Positions 7,118 to 12,440 of a DNA stretch of 12,440 nucleotides are shown piece after piece. The stretch is taken from positions 56,236-68,675 of the forward strand of contig CAZCRT010000016.1 of the NCBI GenBank assembly GCA_964501185.1, read 5' to 3'. The DNA is from BS150m-G50 sp964501185 [NCBI: uncultured Bacteroidia bacterium]. Its GTDB lineage: Bacteria > CAIWAD01 > BS150m-G50. The translations under genes were made by a program, and so were the position numbers. Under the pieces are notes generated by a model that was not told where the DNA came from, made no database searches, and saw nothing but the letters and a program-made list of their open reading frames with translations. How positions within the stretch are numbered: position 1 is the stretch's first letter; every line of letters begins with the position of its first letter.

Positions 7118-7456
7118 ACATCTTACTGAACGAACAAAACGATATCCTCATGTTGAAAATATCGACCGGAAGAGATTGGAACTTTACCGGAAGTTTCTTA
7201 TCCCTCTTGTCAAATTCCCGCTTCACTACTATGGTGATGCATAGATGAAGCTGTTTTCACATCACATGTTGACATGCATCACCTTATAGCTTCGACCAGG
7301 GAGGATTACCGGAGTTTTCAAATAAAGGTTGTTCTCTGGCCGCTTCAGTAATTTCTTATGGACTGCAAACCACCCGGGAATTCTCACCGGGAAAGACTAT
7401 AGTTTATATGGCAGAGATTTCAAACCGGTCAGTGATCATCGCAGGGGGACGGGAAA
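7118..7456. other. Divergent intergenic region between the receiver gene and upp
   Basis: This 339-base region contains no gene that I can support. It holds the perfect inverted repeat described separately (7233-7283), a small CCCGG/CCGGG hairpin (around 7373-7391) in what may be the upp leader, and several short frames without binding sites. It must carry promoters for both flanking genes. TTGACA occurs at 7269-7274, but no -10 box lies at a usable distance. The in-frame TGA at 7433 shows that upp cannot start much further upstream. Confidence 0.5.
7233..7283. repeat. Perfect 10-bp inverted repeat upstream of upp
   Basis: GGTGATGCAT (7233-7242) and ATGCATCACC (7274-7283) are exact reverse complements separated by 31 bases. 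The spacer also contains CATGTTGACATG-like symmetry next to the right arm. The element lies 174 nt before the upp start and 116 nt before the receiver-gene start. It could be a two-site operator for a regulator, or a long-loop RNA hairpin. Nothing visible favours one strand. Confidence 0.5.
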
Positions 7457-8077
7457 ATGCAGCTGTTTACATCTACACATCCACTCGTCCATCATTATCT
7501 GTCGGTCATCAGGCAGCAGGAGACGCAAACCGCGCAGTTCGCTCATAATCTTGAGAATATTGCCACTGTTCTGGCGGTAGAATCGACAAGGGACCTGCCG
7601 CAACATCCTGTCGAGGTGGATACCCCTCTGGAGAGATGTAGCACACAGGAGCTGGACAAACCGATTATTCTGGTTCCGATACTGCGTGCCGGATTGGGTA
7701 TGCTGGCTCCATTCCGCCGTCTGATACCGACCGCACAGGTAGCACATGTCGGTATGTACCGCAACGAGGAAACCCTGGAGCCGGTAGTATATTATCAGCG
7801 GATTCCTGCAGAGATGAAGGGTTCCACAGTACTGATTCTGGACCCGATGCTGGCAACCGGTGGCAGCGCCTCACATGCGATTACCTTCATAAAGCAGTTC
7901 GAACCGGCGACAATCAAGCTGGTAAACATTATCGCAGCACCGGAAGGAGTTGAACGGATCAAACGGGATCATGACGATATAACCATCTTTCTGGGTGTGC
8001 TTGACAGACAGCTCAACGAACAGGGATACATCCTGCCGGGACTCGGTGACGCGGGTGACAGAATATATGGAACCTGA
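7457..8077 (+). CDS. upp: Uracil phosphoribosyltransferase
   Basis: Pyrimidine salvage enzyme that joins uracil to PRPP to make UMP and pyrophosphate in the cytoplasm. The 206 residues match the family's length. Clear family blocks are THPLVHHYLSVIRQ (7-20), VPILRAGLGM (73-82), VGMYRNEETLEPV (98-110), the PRPP-binding loop LDPMLATGGSA (128-138), and the uracil-binding C-terminus YILPGLGDAGDRIYGT (191-206). The ATG has AGGGGG about 8 nt upstream, and an in-frame TGA lies 24 nt before it. It is first in a probable three-gene operon; the next gene starts 9 nt past its TGA stop. Confidence 0.97.
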   Translation: MQLFTSTHPLVHHYLSVIRQQETQTAQFAHNLENIATVLAVESTRDLPQHPVEVDTPLERCSTQELDKPIILVPILRAGLGMLAPFRRLIPTAQVAHVGMYRNEETLEPVVYYQRIPAEMKGSTVLILDPMLATGGSASHAITFIKQFEPATIKLVNIIAAPEGVERIKRDHDDITIFLGVLDRQLNEQGYILPGLGDAGDRIYGT

Positions 8078-8086
8078 TTACAGCTT

Positions 8087-9130
8087 ATGAAACAGTTCCC
8101 GATCACCTTCTCAGCTATCATTGTACTGTTGTTTTCAGCCACTCCTCCAGCCTGCTGTTTCACACCTGAGGAAATAGCAGACATCAACCGCTGTATAGAA
8201 TTGACCATCAATCATAACTATCCGATGGCAATAGCTGTCTTCAACGACAGGCTGGAAGACAAGCAGCAGGATCTTACTGCTGCTGAAGCTGCTCTGGCGC
8301 ATTTTCATCTTGCTACCGTTTATGCCAGCTGGATGCAGGATTGTGAGGATTTCGCACAGCTGGAATCATACGAATTTCATCTGGAAAAGTGTGAACAGCT
8401 GACTGACTCACTTCTTAATGAGGTGGAAGACCCCGATCTGCGTTTCATGCGGGCAGGGTGCAGTCTTTATCACTCTTATCTGGCGAAGCGTCAGGGCCAG
8501 TGGTGGCGAATGTACCTGAAGGGGATTGATGGTGTGGATCGGCTCGAGGAGCTGGCTGAGGACTACCCCGATTATCGGGAAGTTGACCTGGGGCTGGGCA
8601 ATTATCACTACTGGAAGAGCAGCCTGCTGCAACACTTCGACTGGTTCCCATTTGTCAGGGATCACCGTGAACGGGGAATTGCACAGCTGGAGCAGGCCGC
8701 CAGGGAAAGCCGGTTTGGACGCTGGCTGGCTGTGAGCAACCTGACCTGGATTCTGATGGACTACGGTCAGAAGGAGAAAGCGCTGCAACTGGCCCGGCAG
8801 GGACGGGAGCGTTTTCCCGAAAGCCGTCACTTCCTCTTTCCGCTGGCACAGGCACAACTCGATTGTGGGCAGCTGACAGCGGCGGATTCACTGTATACAC
8901 TTCTACTGCAACTGGTTGAGAAAGATCAACAACCGAGTCGCTACAATGAATTCTTCTGCCTCGAGAAACTGGTAAACATCAGCCTGGAACGGGGATTGCG
9001 TGAGCAGGCTTTCGTCTATTGTGACAGCGCCCTTTCGCTACCGCTCTCCCCGCCGGTGCAAAAAAGGGTTGATGAGAAAATTGAGCGATTGCAGTTGCTG
9101 TCCACACAACGGGAGAACAGGCTACCATGA
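8087..9130 (+). CDS. Exported TPR-like protein of unknown function
   Basis: A 347-residue protein with an N-terminal signal peptide (hydrophobic core about 6-18, ending near ATPPACC), so it is probably periplasmic or outer-membrane associated. There is no proper lipobox before the cysteines. The rest is helical with tetratricopeptide-like spacing. The segments DLGLGNYHYWKSSLLQHF (about 167-184), DHRERGIAQLEQAARES (192-208) and EKALQLARQGRERFPESRHFLFPLAQAQLDCG (230-261) match a TPR-type family that I know from FCB-group genomes (G-Y-Y-W, then a D-x-x-x-G-I-x-x-L block, then a KAL...YP-N-like block). It starts 9 nt after upp with a weak binding site. Its TGA overlaps the ATG of the Yip1-family gene (ATGA), so those two are coupled. 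The specific role is unknown; it may be a partner of the membrane protein downstream. Confidence 0.85.
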   Translation: MKQFPITFSAIIVLLFSATPPACCFTPEEIADINRCIELTINHNYPMAIAVFNDRLEDKQQDLTAAEAALAHFHLATVYASWMQDCEDFAQLESYEFHLEKCEQLTDSLLNEVEDPDLRFMRAGCSLYHSYLAKRQGQWWRMYLKGIDGVDRLEELAEDYPDYREVDLGLGNYHYWKSSLLQHFDWFPFVRDHRERGIAQLEQAARESRFGRWLAVSNLTWILMDYGQKEKALQLARQGRERFPESRHFLFPLAQAQLDCGQLTAADSLYTLLLQLVEKDQQPSRYNEFFCLEKLVNISLERGLREQAFVYCDSALSLPLSPPVQKRVDEKIERLQLLSTQRENRLP

Positions 9131-9837
9131 CCGACTGGCGCAGAGTATTACAACGGGAAACCGTGCTGCTGGTTGGATTATTCCGGCAACCTGCAGTTTC
9201 AATCAATGCGCTGAGGCGCGAGAACAGCTGGCTGGTTCCGCTGTTAGTGCTGGTTGTGATCACATTTCTGAACGCCCGCCTGACACAGGATATCGCCACC
9301 CGTGAGTTCGGCGACCTTCTGCAGCGGATGCTGACAGTAACCGGAGAAAGCGGGGAGTTCGCCGACGATCTGACGGGTCTGGAATCGGAATCAGCTGCCC
9401 CTGAGCCGTTTACGCAGTTTCTGATGCTGGGGATAATCACATTGCTGGGACGCTGGCTGCTGGCACTGTTGCTTCGCTTTGTGGGGCGTCTCTTCCTGCG
9501 GCGGGATATTCCCTTTCGCCAGCTGTTCACTCTCTCTGTTTACCTCGGCTACATCCACGCCCTCGGGATCCTGTTGCGGTTGCCATTACAGCTTCTGACC
9601 GGGAGCGTACGCACTTCGGTCGGTCCTTCTCTGCTGCTGAGCGATCCATCAGGTTTCGTGCAGTATTTTTTCGCTCAGCTGGATGTTTTCTATCTCTGGG
9701 AAATGGGACTGGCAGGGCTGGGCCTGGGGCTGTTGCTGGAAACCGATGACCACCTGCGCCCGGCAGTAATCATGATCGGTCTTTACCTGCTCTGGAACAT
9801 GCTGGCTGCGCTCTCTTCCAGTGCGGTGCTCGGTTGA
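9127..9837 (+). CDS. Yip1-family integral membrane protein
   Basis: A 236-residue protein with about five membrane segments (roughly 34-50, 97-120, 132-156, 183-204 and 212-231) and one acidic loop (about 72-95). The opening (VGLFRQPAVSINALRRENSWLVPLLVLV) and the block RDIPFRQLFTLSVYLGYIHALG fit the bacterial Yip1-domain pattern (a cytoplasmic entry helix followed by W-x-x-P and, later, F-R-x-x-F-x-x-x-x-Y). The function of bacterial Yip1 proteins is not established. The ATG overlaps the previous gene's stop by 4 nt, a typical coupled arrangement, so the two proteins are likely to work together. The stop is TGA. Confidence 0.8.
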   Translation: MTDWRRVLQRETVLLVGLFRQPAVSINALRRENSWLVPLLVLVVITFLNARLTQDIATREFGDLLQRMLTVTGESGEFADDLTGLESESAAPEPFTQFLMLGIITLLGRWLLALLLRFVGRLFLRRDIPFRQLFTLSVYLGYIHALGILLRLPLQLLTGSVRTSVGPSLLLSDPSGFVQYFFAQLDVFYLWEMGLAGLGLGLLLETDDHLRPAVIMIGLYLLWNMLAALSSSAVLG

Positions 9838-9864
9838 TTAGGCTTTCAGTGTCATTCTGATGAT

Positions 9865-9894
9865 ACAGTTTATCACCGGTTATCTGTTTTTTTT
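9865..9894 (+). terminator. Possible weak terminator after the upp operon
   Basis: An imperfect stem, ACAG (9865-9868) with CTGT (9884-9887) and partial pairing inside around ACCGGT, runs into eight T residues (9887-9894), 50 nt past the Yip1 stop. The stem is poor, so this is a tentative call based mainly on the T-run and position. Confidence 0.3.
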
Positions 9895-9972
9895 GGAAAT
9901 TCAACCATCTGAAGATATTTTACTGCGAAGAAAACCAATGTATCACAATTGATCTATCAGAGGAGTCCATAA

Positions 9973-11604
9973 ATGAGTGCCGGATTTTACAACATTGCCA
10001 AGCCCGCCAACGAACCGGTGATGCCATACGCCCCTGGTTCTGAAGAGAAGAAGCTGCTCAAGGCTGAGCTGAAGCGACAGAGCAGCAGTGAAATTGAAAT
10101 CCCGCTGATTATCGGTGGCAGGGAAATCACCACCGGTCAGCTGGCTGATTGTGTGATGCCACATGATCATCAACATCTGCTGGGCCGTTACCACAAAGCT
10201 GGCACCGCAGAGATTGAACAGGCAATCAAAGCTGCCGGTGAAGCAAAATCTGACTGGGCTGCCATGCCCTGGGAGGAACGCGCAGCCATCTTCCTGAAAG
10301 CCGGTGAATTGCTGGCCACCAAGCATCGCCAGGTCCTGAATGCAGCGACCATGCTGGGACAGTCAAAAAACGCTTTTCAGGCGGAAATTGATGCGGCCTG
10401 CGAGCTGATTGATTTCTACCGCTATAACGCTTACTACATGCAGGAGTTGATGAAAGAACAACCCGCCTCAGCGCCCGGTATCTGGGACAGACTGGACAGT
10501 CGTCCGCTGGACGGTTTCGTTTTTGCGATTACACCTTTTAACTTCACCTCAATTGCCGGCAATCTGCCGACAGCACCTGCCATGCTCGGCAACACCGTTA
10601 TCTGGAAACCGGCATCCTCATCTGTATATTCCGCCTGGTTTATCATGCAGCTGCTGCAGGAGGCCGGCCTACCGGATGGTGTGATCAATCTGGTACCGGG
10701 CCGTGGTGGTGAAGTAGGAAACCCGGTCATGGCCAGCCCGGAACTGGCCGGTGTGCATTTCACAGGTTCTACTGAGGTTTTTCAGGGCATGTGGAATACG
10801 ATCGGCAACAATATCCATAACTATAAACAGTACCCGCGTATCGTCGGGGAGACCGGTGGCAAGGACTTCGTCTTCGCACACCCCTCTGCTGATGTGAAGG
10901 CGCTGGCCACCGCTCTGGTTCGGGGTGCTTTTGAGTATCAGGGACAGAAATGCTCAGCTGCTTCCCGCGCTTATATTCCAGAGTCACTCTGGTCCGGGGT
11001 ACGCGCCCTGCTGGAAGAGGATATAGCCACAATGAAGATGGGTGACGTTCAGGATTTCACCAACTTCATAAATGCTGTTATTGATGAAAACGCCTTCGAT
11101 ACGATTACCGGATACATCAGGCAGGCAGAGCAGTCGCAGGATGCTGAGATCATTATCGGGGGTGGTTACGACAAGAGCAGTGGCTATTTCATTGAACCGA
11201 CAGTAGTACTGGCTGAGAATCCCCGTTTTGTCACCATGGTTGAGGAGATCTTCGGACCTGTGCTAACGATTTATGTCTATCCTGATAACGAGTTTGCGCA
11301 GACGTTACAGTTATGCGATCAGACTGCTGAATATGCACTCACCGGTGCAGTTTTTGCACAGGATCGTCAGGCAGTCATCCAGGCAACTGAAGCGCTGCGT
11401 GGAGCAGCCGGCAATTTCTATATCAATGACAAACCAACCGGTGCCGTCGTGGGACAGCAACCTTTCGGTGGCAGTCGTGCCAGCGGTACCAACGACAAAG
11501 CCGGTTCGCTGCTCAATATGCTGCGCTGGGTGTCACCGCGTACAATCAAGGAGACCTTCGTCCCGCCGACTGACTTCCGCTATCCATTCATGGACGAGAA
11601 GTAG
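9973..11604 (+). CDS. pruA: L-glutamate gamma-semialdehyde (P5C) dehydrogenase
   Basis: NAD-dependent aldehyde dehydrogenase that oxidises glutamate semialdehyde to glutamate, the second step of proline degradation. The 543 residues fit the monofunctional, ALDH4A1-like type rather than the bifunctional PutA. Key elements are ITPFNF with Asn190, WKPASSSVYSAW (211-222), the nucleotide-binding FTGST (263-267), VGETGGKD with Glu293, the catalytic Cys327 in QGQKCSAASRAY, EEIFGPV (424-430) and the C-terminal PFGGSRASGTNDKAG (497-511). The characteristic N-terminus (NIAKPANEPVMPYAPGS) also matches this subfamily. GAGGAG lies about 8 nt before the ATG. No proline dehydrogenase gene is adjacent. It appears to be a single-gene unit that ends in a strong terminator, after a diverged copy of its own tail. 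Confidence 0.95.
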   Translation: MSAGFYNIAKPANEPVMPYAPGSEEKKLLKAELKRQSSSEIEIPLIIGGREITTGQLADCVMPHDHQHLLGRYHKAGTAEIEQAIKAAGEAKSDWAAMPWEERAAIFLKAGELLATKHRQVLNAATMLGQSKNAFQAEIDAACELIDFYRYNAYYMQELMKEQPASAPGIWDRLDSRPLDGFVFAITPFNFTSIAGNLPTAPAMLGNTVIWKPASSSVYSAWFIMQLLQEAGLPDGVINLVPGRGGEVGNPVMASPELAGVHFTGSTEVFQGMWNTIGNNIHNYKQYPRIVGETGGKDFVFAHPSADVKALATALVRGAFEYQGQKCSAASRAYIPESLWSGVRALLEEDIATMKMGDVQDFTNFINAVIDENAFDTITGYIRQAEQSQDAEIIIGGGYDKSSGYFIEPTVVLAENPRFVTMVEEIFGPVLTIYVYPDNEFAQTLQLCDQTAEYALTGAVFAQDRQAVIQATEALRGAAGNFYINDKPTGAVVGQQPFGGSRASGTNDKAGSLLNMLRWVSPRTIKETFVPPTDFRYPFMDEK

Positions 11605-11669
11605 GAACCGATGGGGAGATAGCGGCTCACTACCCGTTCATGGATGAGAGATAAATCCGATTGGTAGAT
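11578..11669 (+). repeat. Diverged 50-bp-period duplication of the pruA 3' end
   Basis: The end of pruA plus its post-stop bases (11578-11620) recurs at 11628-11669, at about three-quarters identity. The first copy reads RYPFMDEK-stop. The second, in another frame 50 nt later, would read HYPFMDER-stop. Of the nine codons, TAT/TAC, CCA/CCG, GAC/GAT and the stops TAG/TAA differ silently, and CGC/CAC and AAG/AGA conservatively. That pattern looks like divergence under coding constraint rather than free decay of a recent tandem copy. Confidence 0.7.
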
Positions 11670-11690
11670 TCGATTAATATCAAAAACAGA

Positions 11691-11721
11691 AACCCCGGTT
11701 TTTCGTAAGCCGGGGTTTTTT
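11691..11721 (+). terminator. Rho-independent terminator after pruA
   Basis: AACCCCGG (11691-11698) pairs with CCGGGGTT (11710-11717). The stem can extend inwards by three pairs to a five-base loop, TTCGT. Six T residues (11716-11721) follow. It lies 87 nt past the pruA stop. The reverse strand has a shorter T-rich stretch, so weak activity in the other direction is possible. Confidence 0.92.
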
Positions 11722-11750
11722 ATTCAGGAGGCAGATGCCGGAGAACCAAT

Positions 11751-11784
11751 AAAAAAGGTGATGACAGTTTACACTGCCACCACC
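11751..11784 (-). terminator. Rho-independent terminator after the T9SS-tail gene
   Basis: On the minus strand a 12-pair stem (complement of 11773-11784 with complement of 11757-11768, two G-T wobbles, loop GTAA) is followed by six T residues (complement of 11751-11756). It lies 46 nt past the stop of the leftward gene ending at 11830, and faces the pruA terminator. Confidence 0.88.
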
Positions 11785-11829
11785 TCTGTTTTCACTAAGC
11801 AAGCCGGAAGGGCACTACTTTTCCAGCTA

Positions 11830-12440
11830 TTACTTCAGCAGGACAATTCGGGTTGCCTTGCTGGCTGTTTCAGTCTGAATACGGGCGATATAGATACCGC
11901 TGGCCAGATCGGTCGCGTCAAAAACGACATCATGGGTACCGGCAGCAAGATCACCTTCCAGCAGAGTCTGAACGAGCTGTCCTGAGAGGTTATAGATACC
12001 CAGGCTCACGGAACCGGGTTCTACCAGATCAAACACCAACTGTGTTGATGGATTGAAAGGATTAGGATAGGCATTCAGTTTGAATTCTTCTGGAATTACA
12101 AACTCTGTCAATGTGCCATCTTCCAGGCAGATTTCACCAATCACATATTCTTCACCAACACCATTATCTTCGAAGGAACCGCCGAAAGCCATGAAATTGA
12201 AACATGTCACATCGCCGTCCCAGATCAGGAAGTCCATGATGTTAACGATTGAGAGTTCATAATCAGGTGATAATGCGATAGGATTGTAGAAACGACCACC
12301 ATCATAGAAAGGCAGAGGGTTGCCAAAGGCCATGAATGGAAGTGTGGGGAATCCGTTGAATTCACAAACCTGATGGAGATCACTGTATCCGGAAACACCG
12401 GCAATAATGTCGTAAGTACCATCCATGTTGAAATCAAAGG
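11830..12440 (-). CDS. Secreted protein with T9SS type A C-terminal sorting domain, 3' part
   Basis: The frame is open to the right edge of the window, so the N-terminus is missing; about 202 residues are visible. The last 80 or so form a type A T9SS sorting domain. It opens with KLNAYPNPFNPSTQLVFDL, continues with SVSLGIYNLSGQLVQTLLEGDLAAGTHDVVFDATDLASGIYIARI and closes with ATRIVLLK. Known function of such domains: they direct Sec-exported proteins through the type IX secretion system to the cell surface. The part before it has two FMAFG elements in similar settings (LPFMAFGNPLPF and CFNFMAFGGSFED) and FDFNMDGTYDIIAGVSGYSD, suggesting diverged internal repeats of unknown type. The ATG that falls at 12426 is internal and not a likely start. 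The stop is TAA, followed by a strong terminator. Confidence 0.92.
   Translation of the reverse strand, partial: FDFNMDGTYDIIAGVSGYSDLHQVCEFNGFPTLPFMAFGNPLPFYDGGRFYNPIALSPDYELSIVNIMDFLIWDGDVTCFNFMAFGGSFEDNGVGEEYVIGEICLEDGTLTEFVIPEEFKLNAYPNPFNPSTQLVFDLVEPGSVSLGIYNLSGQLVQTLLEGDLAAGTHDVVFDATDLASGIYIARIQTETASKATRIVLLK

Noticed and set aside
7269-7290. TTGACA followed by TATAGC as a promoter for upp
   Set aside because: The spacer is only 10 nt, far from the 16-18 nt needed, so the match to the -35 consensus is probably chance.
7409-7555. A 48-codon frame starting ATG at 7409, overlapping the upp start
   Set aside because: It has no ribosome binding site, its product is featureless and it overlaps a well-supported gene in another frame.
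1-12440. CRISPR arrays, tRNA or rRNA genes, transposases, phage genes
   Set aside because: I found no direct-repeat array with regular spacers, no cloverleaf-like or ribosomal sequence and no mobile-element protein among the coding frames.

Overview
The window looks like a chromosomal segment from a bacterium of the FCB superphylum (Bacteroidota relatives such as Cloacimonadota, Calditrichota, Marinimicrobia or Zixibacteria-type lineages). The reasons are a type IX secretion (T9SS) C-terminal sorting domain with the YPNPFNPST motif on the gene at the right edge, a GldA/GldF/GldG-like ABC transporter operon followed by a DUF4340 gene, and a lamin-tail/FN3-like surface protein fragment at the left edge. 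Base composition appears close to 50% GC throughout, by eye. TGA is a normal stop for at least six genes here, so the standard bacterial code applies. The exact phylum cannot be fixed from this window.

Layout. (a) 1-762 (+): the 3' part of an exported, surface-type protein gene whose reading frame is cut by one in-frame TGA at 301-303. (b) 802-969: an intergenic palindromic repeat unit with REP/MITE-like architecture. (c) 1025-5908 (-): transcribed right to left, ABC ATPase, ABC-2 permease, GldG-like auxiliary protein and DUF4340 protein, tightly packed, closed by a hairpin-plus-T-run terminator; nth (endonuclease III) follows with a TTG start just beyond that terminator. (d) 6140-7117 (-): an unusual one-membrane-span protein ending in a complete CheY-like receiver domain. 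(e) 7118-7456: a divergent intergenic region with a perfect 10-bp inverted repeat. (f) 7457-9837 (+): upp, an exported TPR-type protein and a Yip1-family membrane protein, probably one operon. (g) 9973-11604 (+): an L-glutamate gamma-semialdehyde (P5C) dehydrogenase, followed by a diverged second copy of its own last codons. (h) Two convergent terminators. (i) 11830-12440 (-): the C-terminal part of a T9SS-secreted protein.

How the genes fit together. The ATPase, permease, GldG-like and DUF4340 proteins almost certainly form one membrane complex. GldAFG is known from gliding Bacteroidetes, but its substrate is not settled and this window gives no further clue. nth (base excision repair), upp (uracil salvage) and pruA (proline/glutamate catabolism) are ordinary housekeeping or catabolic genes. 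I see no phage, transposase, CRISPR array, tRNA or rRNA, and no clear-cut novel defence or metabolic system. The items most worth a second look are the membrane-tethered receiver, the interrupted surface protein gene, the palindromic repeat and the duplicated pruA tail.
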